Shown: positions 23,640 through 33,531 of the stretch, piece by piece
Layout: each line of letters opens with the position of its first letter
Position numbering within the stretch: the first letter of the stretch is position 1
Assembly (NCBI GenBank): GCA_010909165.1
Contig: VJWM01000197.1
Location: 229,501 to 293,500 of the forward strand
Reading direction: 5' to 3'
Origin: Anthoceros angustus
Lineage: Eukaryota > Streptophyta > Anthocerotopsida > Anthocerotales > Anthocerotaceae
Length of the DNA stretch: 64,000 nucleotides
Position numbers and translations under genes: made by a program
Notes under the pieces: model-generated
Told to the model about the DNA's origin: nothing
Seen by the model: only the letters and a program-made list of their open reading frames with translations
The model's database searches: none

Positions 23640-24330
23640 CACCAGGCCCCTTTGACTGCTTGCTGCGAGGAGCTGCAGTCGAAAGTAGCGGCATCAGGCC
23701 TGACCCTATGCCGCTGCGATATCTCGTCTGAGCATGGCAACGCCATTCCGCTATCACTGTCTTCAGCCTAGCATTCAGCAGAGCCGTCCACGTCACCACA
23801 TGTCTGGACGGCCCATCTGTCAAACACCCTGCGAGCATCCTCTATACTCGCACATAATATCACCCTGTACCTCTGCGCCAGCAGTCAAAACTGCTCAGCG
23901 GCACACGCCTTTAGAACCGCCACAAACACATGATTGTCTGGTTCCGGAGCAATCTCAAGCATCTGTCTGTAAAACTTTACACCCTGCCAAGCTTGTCCAT
24001 GCTCAGCATGAGCCTTGCTAAGAGAAGCTTACACGTATAAAAGGGTGTTGGGAGACGCCACAGCTTGCTAAACATCTCCTTTGCTTCACCCACTCTCCCA
24101 GGGGAAGCAACGCACATACAAATGATGTGGTTGCCCAAAAACGAGTCTGACTACCCCATAAAACTAGGCCTCTCAAAGTAAGAGCATGAACCTGCCAAGC
24201 ACCAGATTCCTCTGAGCAATGCATCTCTTCATCACACGGTAGAAGTGGGAGATCTCCACTGCTCCAGACCCCACCTTTTTGCACAAGTAGGTCCAGGGGT
24301 CCATCCCCCGAGCTGCCCCTCCTCAAACAG
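23640..24330 (-). pseudogene. decayed PLS-type pentatricopeptide repeat gene fragment
   Basis: Pieces of PPR-like sequence are readable on the minus strand in changing frames. They include AKEMFSKLW and LLARLMLSMDKLG near 24060, WQGVKFYRQMLEIAPEPDNH then VFVAVLKACAAEQF followed by a stop near 23900-23970, IEDARRVFD near 23840, and RHVVTWTALLNARLK near 23790. The word order is the usual one for PLS-class PPR proteins. Several frameshifts and stops show it is not functional. Boundaries are approximate. Confidence 0.6.
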
Positions 24331-25004
24331 CTTGTCCCGCTTCTCAACCGCAATGCTCTCTCGATACATGCCAGTATCACTGCCCGAAGTAGTTGTGTCC
24401 AGCTCCATTTCCATTTTCAGATCCAGCCCCCAGCGCCAGCGACAGTGTGCAATGACGAGTCGGAGGGAAACAATCCGCGTATGCTTGGTGCCGGTGGTAG
24501 CTTCCTGCTGCTTATAAATCATGTAGGTGTAGAGCTCGCTTGCATCCTGGTCTAAATTTCCAAGCTGGATGACTCATGGCCCACTGGAATGCTGCTACAA
24601 CAGAATCCTTGATTCCATTCAGATACTACACTCCCTTTCACATTTCCACCACCATGTTGGCCATGGGTCCTGTCGTCTCGGGTCCGAAAGACCAGATGTT
24701 TTTTTGGCAAGGCCTATCACACCCAGACTCATCCGCCAGAATGTTGCTTCGCACCTTAGGTCATCACGAGTTCCAATCTTACCCTCAATTGATTGCCTGA
24801 GCCAGGCTGGCCCTTCCTCCAGCGGACGTGCCTCAAAGTATGTCAGTCTGTTATGCTTGTTTAGGGACTTGCTCATCACAACATGTGATTTGACTTGCCG
24901 AGCACAGTTTCACGGAGCTGACACCACAATCTCAGCCCTGTTGCAGATCCTAATTCAGACAATTTTCAGTTGCAGCTCAACAGGTTGATCTTCTTGGGCT
25001 GTCC

Positions 25005-25185
25005 GGCCACCCGGCTCTGGATCGGATGAGGCAGAACATCTTCATCAAACTATGCCCTTTGAAAAGTGACGGTTTGATGGTGGGTGGACATCACTGCCGA
25101 TTTGGTGCAAAGACCATGGGTGACAATAGAGTGTGCCAGGAGATGTTCTGATCACCTTATTGAGCTGCAACCTCAATACGCAGAC
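25005..25185 (-). repeat. right arm of ~180-bp inverted repeat
   Basis: Inverted partner of 23375-23560; see that entry. The plus strand here carries GGATGAGGCAGAACAT and CAAACTATGCC, complementary to the left arm, and ends near TTGAGCTGCAACCTCAATA. Confidence 0.65.
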
Positions 25186-26479
25186 TGGAGAACGTGCTCT
25201 GCAAGTGCTGGCAGGTGGGGGAATGTCGGGAGAATAGACAGCAAGTGCCAAGAAGAAGTCGCATGCGAGCGCCTGCATCGAACTAAGCAACAGTGTCCAC
25301 GACTTCACCGTGGGGGAGGAGAGGCCAGATATCTCACCGTGGGGGAGGAGAAGCTCAGTAGCTTGAATGGTACGCTGGAGGACGGAGGTCATGGGCCACA
25401 TACGGAGTTGGTGCTGAAGGCAATGTCTGACCAGAGTGTGCAAAGGAAGATGCACTGCGGAGAGATCAGATTGTGAAGCAAATATTGTCCTAACCGTCTA
25501 GAGGCCCACCCCCTCTAATTGGAACCCCTCTAATATAATTGGGAATGGGAAACCTCTCTAAATTGGGATCGGTGATTGCTGTGACCCCTCTAAATGGGAA
25601 ACCCCTCTAACTGGATCGGTGAAGCTGGAGGCGCATCTGCCTTCCGTGTTACTGTGTATGCAAGCTCGCGAATGTTCATACAAGGAGACATATCTGAATC
25701 CACTATCTAGGTGCTCATCGCTGTACTTCTCCATTCATGGAGGTCCTCCTCACTAGGGTTGCACTATCAGCACACTCTTGTTCTCTACGCTATCAGATGA
25801 ACTCTCCTCCTTAAACTCAAAAAACTCTAGTTCTCCAAGCATTGATGGACTAAACTCCAGCACAAGGTCCATTGTCTATGACATTTTCTATAACATTTTC
25901 TATAGAGAAGGTGGTAGGCGCGATATGAAAACTCCGTATACATAGACGAGCTAAGAAGTGCCCTCCAAAATTTTCTTTGCGCCTTGTTGAAGTACTTGCG
26001 GCTAAGTACAAACTAGGCTAAGCACAGATTTATCGAATTGAAAAAGGGATCACTATCGCTATCAACAAGAAAGGGAAAGCTTCCTGCCAAAACGCTCCTC
26101 GTTGGAAGAAACTTCAAGAGTGGGCCACACCGAAGGCAGCCTTTGAGAAGACTGGTCCATAACTCCAAGCGTCTGTGCCGTGCCCAGAGCAAGAGCGAAG
26201 TGAGCCCGTGTGGACCTGGGGATGGAGGGGTCTAAGAAGACAGACTGGAAAGCCTGGCCAAGGTGCTTCTCGAGTAGAGACAAACCTGCAACCCTCTAAG
26301 ATCATTGGTAATAAATATTGTGAAAGGGAGGAAGTCATGCCGCGCATCTACTTGATAACATATCCCTAGCCTACCTCAAGGACACTTGGAGAGGGAAGAT
26401 TCCCTCCTCCACTCCTTATACAAAACCCTCCAGAAAGGGCCTGTTGCGGAGGATGAAGCAGGAGGCCAAAGCAACGATA
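25186..26479. other. intergenic DNA, no recognised gene
   Basis: A short degenerate repeat, (CCCCTCTAA(A/T)TTGGGA)-like, recurs four or five times between about 25509 and 25620. No convincing coding sequence was seen. From about 26050 the minus strand may already belong to the decayed retroelement to the right. Confidence 0.5.
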
Positions 26480-26960
26480 TAGAGCACCTAGCTGCCCAAA
26501 AATGCCACTGGGGAAGATACCTCGAGCGTCAGCAGACCTGTGCCACTAGAAAGCACTGGCAAGGACGCTTGCCAGAGGGTAAGGTCGCTTGCAAGGCACT
26601 CGAAGGCCCTATGGCCCATGATGTCACCTAGAGTGTCTATGAACTTCCTGTCAAACCTCTGTAGCCGGGACAGAAGGACCACTAGGCCCTAGGATGTGAG
26701 AGTTGTCTATTACCCAAGGGAAGACAGAGTCACGCGCAAAGGAGGCCGCGCTGGAAAGCGCCCTGTAGTGGGCGATGGTGAAGAGGGCACCGCCCAAAGG
26801 GTTGCCTTGCTTGGTTCCGATGGCCGATTCCAGGACAAAGACAGCAAATCCCGATGACACATTCTTGTGCTGATAGAAGAGGTTAGAGGACAACACGATA
26901 AATTTGCAAGGGGGTGAATATACAAACCCTCTTCGATTGGGGTCGGACCCTCTTGCACGA
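26480..26960 (-). mobile_element. LINE-like reverse transcriptase remnant
   Basis: The minus-strand frame at 26896-26651 reads SAIGTKQGNPLGGALFTIAH and then YRALSSAASFARDSVFPWVI followed by DNSHILGP. This matches the RT core pattern G-x-(R/K)-Q-G-(D/N)-P-L-G-G plus the downstream A-D-D-x-H-I-x-G-P box of plant and algal non-LTR elements. The catalytic aspartates are changed (DN in place of DD), and the frame shifts into 26682-26488. This is a dead fragment. A 32-33-bp word at about 26894-26926 (reading YIHPLANLSC on the minus strand) recurs inverted at about 37293-37326. Confidence 0.6.
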
Positions 26961-27224
26961 ATGCAGCCCCGTTCGGAAACCGCCTTCTGACGTTATATTG
27001 AAAATAGCGGTGAAATTCAGAAGTTCATACAGTGGCACGCGACATGCATACAACATAGTTTTCAGTTCATTGTTCTGTTAGGGCACTGGCCGGCCGGCCC
27101 CCTGTCACGTCTATCTCAACATCCAAGCCATTGACTTCAATGTCCCGAACCACTGGCTGGCTCATTATACAACAAAAAAATGTGATCCCTCCTAAGTAGG
27201 ACCTATACTTTCAACCTACCTACT

Positions 27225-28449
27225 CTAAATCGGAGGAATATGAGGTGGGCTCCGCTGCGACTCATCCGGCGCCTGAGCCGATACTGAATCCATAACGACT
27301 GCAACATTGCGCAGTCGTTCCATCTCCTCCTCGAACTGGCTATTTTCTTCCAGGCTCACTGCACTCGCTCTCCACCCTTCGACTCCCCCAGCAGATTGCT
27401 CCCAAACAGCATTCAAAGTCTGTCCCACGCCTAAGAGCTCTCTAGTTGTCCTCATCATTCTTTTCGCAGTGAGGGAACCACGAGCCTTTAAACCATCCTT
27501 CTCATCGATGCATACTTCCTTCGCCCAAAGCGGGAGGGGCCTCCGATGAGGCTCGAAGTGAGCTCTTCTTTTGCGTCTGGCGGGACCTCGTGCCCATGGA
27601 TGCGTTGCGGAATATAGCCGCACACCTCAAGTCGGCCTCGATACGATGGACGCCCACAAAGCAAGGTCAAATGGTTGTCCGCTCCCCGAGCATGCATCAA
27701 GCACCAGTCCCTTCCTTGAAAATGTTTTTATGAGCTTCATCATAAGGCCCAGCCGCCTTTTGCACGGCATACCACCGCCTTGTCATTAGAAAGGTAAACC
27801 TGCCACCAAAGGTCATATGCTATGACCGTCCTCCCATTGTTAAACATGCCATCCATGGCATTCGGCATCATCGTGGCCCTATCCTTGGAACTCCCGTCCT
27901 TAAGACACCACCCTACTGTCACGTACTCCACGGTTTCAAACCCTCCTTTGTCATTGCTCATGTTTGTCTTGTCCCATACAAATGATACCATACCTCCTCT
28001 CCTGCACCACTTCCTTAGAGACTCCCTCACTGTATGCGCTTCCTCCACACCATGCATAACGATAATCCGGAACTCCTCGCATGTAGTTTTCTCCTGGAAG
28101 CTCTGGAACACTGTACTCATACTTGTGATGTCCATCCTTTTGTCCATAGATCCTATATCAAAACCTCGGGGGACATCCATGATCAACAGGGCATAGTTTC
28201 GTCCTCTCAAATAACCCCGCATATCCAGGACATTACGTTTCTCGACTTGATACTGAACCTGTTTATCTGTGTCGGGGACATTGAATACGAAAAGCCCGGC
28301 TTCCAGATCTTTGTCCGCCAAATCTCTTTGCTCATTTTCAAGCCCCTTCCAGTTGTTCACTTCGAAGATAAAATGTTGGAAATCGTCTGGTAATTTTGTG
28401 AGGTTGTCCACATCCTTGCTTGCTAGAACACAAAAGGCATTAGAACCGA
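27225..28449 (-). pseudogene. accessory ORF of mobile block, duplicate copy 1 (possible methyltransferase-like core)
   Basis: The minus-strand ORF 28411-27740 (223 aa) is followed in another frame by ORF 27623-27225. The N-terminal part reads LPDDFQHFIFEVNNWKG. A central block reads NYALLIMDVPRGFD, later GGMVSFVWDKTNMSNDKGGF and ETVEYVTVGWCLKDG. The order of a hydrophobic strand ending in D-x-P, then a GG-strand-FVW block, resembles N6-adenine methyltransferase folds (motif IV DPPW-like), but the canonical DPPW and an SAM-binding FxGxG motif are not visible. That reading is weak. Nearly the same sequence is repeated in tandem at 28458-29481. No function is assigned. Confidence 0.45.
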
Positions 28450-28457
28450 AGGTCCCA

Positions 28458-29524
28458 CGTCTAAGAGCTCTCTAGTTGTCCTCATCATTCTTTTCGCGAT
28501 GAGGGAACCACGAGCCTTTAAACCATCCTTCTCAACATACTTCCTTCGCCCAAAGCGGGAGGGGCCTCTCGATGAGGCTCGAAGTGAGCTCTTCTTTTGC
28601 GTCTGGCGGGACCTCGTGCCCATGGATGCGTTGCGGAATATAGCCGCACACCTCAAGTCGCCTCGATGGCGTCTGATGGCGTCCACAAAGCAAGGCTGCT
28701 AAAATGGTTGTCCGCTCCACGAGCATGCATCAAGCACCAGTCCCTTCCTTGAAAATGTTTTTATGAGCTTCATCATAAGGCCGGCCTTTAGTGCAGCATA
28801 CCACCAGCTTGTCATTAGAAAGGTAAACGTGCTTTTTCACCACAGTGTCATATGCTATAACCGTCCTCCCATTGTTAAACATGCCATCCATGGCATTCGG
28901 CATCATCGTGGCCCTATCCTTGGAACTCCCGTCCTTAAGACACCACCCTACTGTCACGTACTCCACGGTTTCAAACCCTCCTTTGTCATTGCTCATGTTT
29001 GTCTTGTCCCATACAAATGATACCATACCTCCTCTCCTGCACCACTTCCTTAGACTCCCTCACTCTATGCGCTTCCTCCACACCATGCATAACGATAATC
29101 CGGAACTCCTCGCATGTAGTTTTCTCCGAAGCTCGAACCACTCATACTTGTGATGTCCATCCTTTTGTCCATAGATCCTATATCAAAACCTCGGGGACAT
29201 CCATGATCAACAGGGCATAGTTTCGTCCTCTCAAATAACCCCGCATATCCGGGACATTACGTTTCTCGACTTGATCGAACTGTTTATACATGTGGGACAT
29301 TGAATCTGAAAAGCCCGGCTTCGGATCTTTGTCCGCCAAATCTCTTTGCTCATTTTCAAGCCCCTTCCATTGTTCACTTCGAAGATAAAATGTTGGAAAT
29401 CGTCTGGTAATTTTGTGAGGTTGTCCACATCCTTCAGTTGCTGCCAGCGGAACACAAAAGGCATTAGAACCGAAGGTCCCACGTTGGCGGCGCCGGCCGC
29501 GCGCCACCCTTCTCCACAGCCCAA
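28458..29524 (-). pseudogene. accessory ORF of mobile block, duplicate copy 2 (broken)
   Basis: Second tandem copy of the preceding unit, with period about 1.03 kb. It keeps GGMVSFVWDKTNMSNDKGGF and a better preserved C-terminal half (KKHVYLSNDKLVVCC then RPYDEAHKNIFKEGTGA). It is split across three minus frames (29507-29178, 29026-28730, 28686-28423) by small indels. Upstream residues VLMPFVFRWQQLKDVDNLTK look more complete than in copy 1. Long stretches are identical to copy 1; the differences sit in short clusters. Confidence 0.5.
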
Positions 29525-30936
29525 GGGAGTGGGGTTGAGAAGCAGGGTGACCGCCTACTCATGTGTGTGGGAAGTGGGAAGGGTAGGGAGGGCGCGGCCG
29601 GCCGGCGCCCGCCACCCTTCCCACTCCCACACAATTGCATACCAAGCGGAGGAAAACACATAACAATCGAGACAACCGTACCTTTCCTGCGAATTGAGTC
29701 TCAAAACCGCAAGCATTTCGTCGATGAGTGATAAGGATATTCTAGCGGACTTCCTCGAACGATGAGCATCCCAAGTGTTTGGCCATAGCAACTTGGATGA
29801 TGTGGAATTTTTTCGCAAGGTAATTTCGTCATCCATCCCTTTCAAATCTATAAGGCCGGCCAAAACCTTCTCCGTCGCGGATATGAGAATCCTGCCCACA
29901 ATCACCATGGAATACCTTGAACGACTTCGGGCTTCGCCAACATGTCTTCGGCTTTACATACGTTGCATCCACTTTCTTCGACTCTTCTGTCACCCTACGT
30001 TTCCCTTTTCCCTTCTTGTTTGTGCCCACTGCGCTGTGCCTCTTTCTGCTCTGGCAGGTCACCAGCTTCCCACTTTGAGAAGATCTTGTCTACATTCTCC
30101 CAGACTTTGCCCTCCTGCTTCGCTATGCATAAGATATGAGTCCTGTTGTCCACCTTGTTTTGTTTGTATACATCGTCGTTACGGGCCTCATCATCCTCAA
30201 TAAGTCCCAGAACCTTGTATAAGTTGAATTTCCAAGTCATCGTCATCTGAACCCCTTCGCGTTTCGCAATCAACAATTCATCCCTGAGGTACCTGACTTG
30301 CTCTATAAAAGACATCTTCCGCCGCTTGTCCGACATAATATTGTGATCAGTTGCGAGGACTCTCATCTCCTGCACAGTGAGGCCACAGTACACATGTGCC
30401 TCCACATATTGGAAGCGTTTTTCCTGTGGGAGATCTCGCCAAATGTTTCATGGTCGCATATGTGGTTCCCACCAGGACACCCATGACATATGTCTTTGCC
30501 CCAATTTCTTCCGGTCAGTGGCGAGATCGGGGCATTCCGTCGGATCTATCATGCACGCAGGGTAAAACCCCTCTTCAATTCGCCTTCGAGATCACCCGTG
30601 CCAAATAGTTTGTCCATGCTTCGTCCACCCTTCTTATTTGAGCGTGTCGTGCGACGCAGACGAAATTCTCCAATTTCACGAACTCTGCACCACCTTCTTG
30701 GCGTGGCATTCCACGATGCGTGTCGGGCCGGTCCTCTTCCGGATAGCGTCTTCCAGTCTCTCCTCGTCCGTCGCGACATGAACCGTCCGGATTTCAAGAG
30801 ACACTGCTCCATCGCCAGTGCCAGCTTTCCGCCCCTTCCTCCTCTTCCCCGTCTCCTGGTTTTCTACCGCTGTCCCCGAATGACCCCCACTGGGATCCGT
30901 GGACTCGGCACTCCGCTTCCCCAAGACAATCGCCTG

Positions 30937-30968
30937 CTGGAGGGCGCCGGCCGGCCGGCGCCCTCCAG
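30937..30968. repeat. perfect 32-bp GC palindrome (GGCCGGCC core)
   Basis: The left half, ending in GGCGCCGGCC, is followed by its exact reverse complement; it starts CTGGAGGG and ends CCCTCCAG. Related copies: 31123-31150 (perfect 28 bp), 36907-36980 (74 bp, one mismatch), 29563-29634 (imperfect), 31026-31043 and 29485-29507 (partial), and bare cores at 27088-27099 and 28787-28798. Confidence 0.9.
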
Positions 30969-31122
30969 CCCCCTCATCCTCGCTCACAGGCTGTAGGGGC
31001 AGCCCTCACTGCTTGGCCCGCCGAGAGGGCGCCGGCCGCGCCCAACCCAACTGATGCATTCGGGAACTGGACAAACCAGTTCGGATTCGGCGTGACCAGG
31101 TCCTGGGCACCTCTCCCCTGCT

Positions 31123-31150
31123 GGAGGGCGCCGGCCGGCCGGCGCCCTCC
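31123..31150. repeat. perfect 28-bp GC palindrome
   Basis: Same core and near-identical inner arms as the palindrome at 30937-30968, only about 155 bp away, inside the same minus-strand ORF, where it translates as RRAPAGRRP. Confidence 0.9.
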
Positions 31151-32400
31151 TCTGATTGCGGATCATACCGGCCGGACCTCCATGGATCGCCTGCATATCG
31201 TAGTCAAACAATATGTCTGCATCTCTTTGCTCTCCCTGTGCATCGGACTCTTCCAACTCATCATCCGAATGACCAAGAACATCCGGAATCGGCCCATCAT
31301 CCTCATCTTCTGGACCCAATTCACTCCCTTCATGGCTGGGTGGGTCATCCTCAATATCTTGGTGGTGAGCAGTGCTCCGTCTTACGGTCATAACCCTCCT
31401 GTGCTCCAGCACAGACTGTGTGATCTCCGCACACACAGAACAAATGAAAGCTCTTCCTACTTGGGCAGCCTGGAAAACAGAACAGAAGATTAGAAAACAA
31501 AAGTTATGCGTGAACATTGCTCAGATGAAGATAGAACACTGCATTCTCGCTAAAGTCCGAATCCTTACCGTCTACTCTCGCCTGCAATCTCGAAACACTT
31601 GAACCAGCCTGGATGGCTCACATTTTTTTATAACAAGACCATTGAAGCTCACGTGAAACATCTTATACATGTCCACCTCCTGTGGCAATGTATCGAACTC
31701 GTTCGGTTTCGTCACACACAGTATGTGGCCTTCAGGCTCTCCTCTTGACATATCCAAGGTTGCCCAAATAACCCAGCCCGCTCTGGCTCTTTGATTCGGC
31801 ATGGCATGCTTATACCCCATAACCCACAGCTTGTATAGCGGCGTCCACATGGTGCCATCGTTTTCCGATTCTTCCTCCTGCACCAGCATCCAATCCTTCT
31901 CCCGAACCTCAATTGGCTGAAGCTGCCCAGAAATACGCTTGATGTGCATTGTATCTTCATAGCTGTAAGGAGATTGGATAGGAGCAGGCACAGACTTCTT
32001 CTTCGTCGTGCCAACCTGCTCACCTCCGCCATCTCCTCTTGTCGTGCTTGCCTTCCCAGACGTGTGGCTCACAGAGCGCGCGTGCCCGCCGCCATGACCG
32101 ACCACCGGACCTCCTGATTGCTGGGGCGGCGCAACCGCAGGAGCGGAATTGGGAGCGGGCAATCCTCTGCTGTGGGTCGCACTCGGCTCCTCCCGGCTTG
32201 AGCTGCTTCCCCGCCTTCCTTTCTTGGTTTACGCAGGCGGATCATCGCCGCCGCTCACCCTCGCCTTTCTTGCTTCGCCTTCCCATCGCCATTGCCTCCT
32301 GCGAAACCACAATACATGAGGTCACCAGAGGCGTAAATGGAATAGCGTGCAGCTGGATAATCGCGAACCTCTTCTTCGCGTGCAAAGGATGAAGGAAAGT

Positions 32401-33531
32401 TCCTTCGGAATTCACTGCCCGATGTGGGGAGGAAGCGCATGAGAACACGCCCAACCAGCGGATAGTCGCTCGGGGCGTAAACTGCGCGAACGGTGAACGG
32501 CGGTTCAGTCTCGGATCAATATGTACACCTTGACTCAGAATAGTTTAGGGTTTCCCATGTCTTCGCGTATTGTACCATTAATCCGTGTACTTAGGGCACA
32601 ATCAAGCACGGTGTCTAACGGTTTGTATTCCGTATGCCACAGGATATCCGACTGTAGATTTGGCGGCTGTGAGGCGGCGAATGCATTCAATGGGCGGCCG
32701 TTGCAATTACTGCCTTGCCGGTCCGGTGTGCATAAGTAGGCGACCTCGATTAACCTCTCCCAGCTTCGAACTACGCGTGAGGGGACAGGAGGATGAAGCA
32801 GTGGAGAAGCGACCGCTTTCAGCCTGTGCTTTCCGAGTCCCCTCAGCCTGGCGGAATGCTGGAGAGCATGCATACATACTCCGACGATGAAGTAGGTGTT
32901 GACGACTTTGCAAAGTCCACTGTCTCTCCGTTTCTTGTTTTTCACAGCCGTCGGTGACCTCCTTTCCTTCAGTCGCCCGATGAAGAAGGCGAAGACCAAT
33001 CTCAGTATCTCCGAGTTTGACGCGAAGGGGACGTATGCAGAAGGAGGGACATGTTGAACAACGGCGCCGGACCAGCCCATGCCCGAGTGAACCAGCTAGG
33101 GAGTCGGGTTTCGGCCAATACAGACGACCGGGCTCTTGTGCTCTCAACATTGGACTCAGGCCGTCTACACATTGACGGTAAGAGACTAAGGGAATGGCAT
33201 TCCTAAATGAATGTTTGATTGTTTGGGCGTTTGTGTCACAGATGGATGCCCGCGAATGTGCAGACACCACCATTGACCCATGTCGTCGGCTACGGCCACC
33301 ACCATCACCTGCTCTTCCACGATCTGTTCCACATACTCCTCGCAATCTTAATTTGTACGCTGCCATGGAAGGAAGCCCTTCTGCACGCAAAAGAAGCGCG
33401 GAAGACAAGAGGAGCGGATGTCAGGCATCCGCCCAGGTCTCCTTTTGCTAGACGCGGATTGTTCAATGCAAATGATGGAGTCATATCGCCGCCCGCCGGA
33501 GACCAGGATATGCAGACTATAGAAGAAGAGC
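32401..33531. other. region between the divergent halves of the mobile block
   Basis: The minus-strand ORFs end leftwards and the plus-strand transposase-like gene begins rightwards, so this is the presumed central promoter and leader region. Open frames here (for example minus 33408-32707) overlap each other on both strands and look like compositional shadows. Confidence 0.4.

Larger units (their letters stand above)
29525..32400 (-). pseudogene. upstream broken ORFs of the mobile-block accessory gene
   Basis: A chain of minus-strand frames reads into the duplicated units: 32162-31572, 31517-30984, 30987-30676, 30405-29995 and 29908-29555. Features are a Pro/Gly-rich start, an acidic Asp/Glu stretch (DDPPSHEGSELGPEDEDDG), a basic nuclear-localisation-like run (KRRKGRKAG), and a helical segment (QVRYLRDELL). 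An acceptor-like TTTTCCAG precedes AAQVGRAFICSVCAE, so part of the breakage may be introns. GC-rich palindromes interrupt it at several places. I do not recognise a family. It is probably the second gene of the element that carries the DUF7869 gene. Confidence 0.4.

Noticed and set aside
32707-33408. 233-aa minus-strand frame between the two halves of the mobile block
   Set aside because: Overlaps other long frames on both strands with no motif; more likely leader/promoter sequence of the DUF7869 gene.
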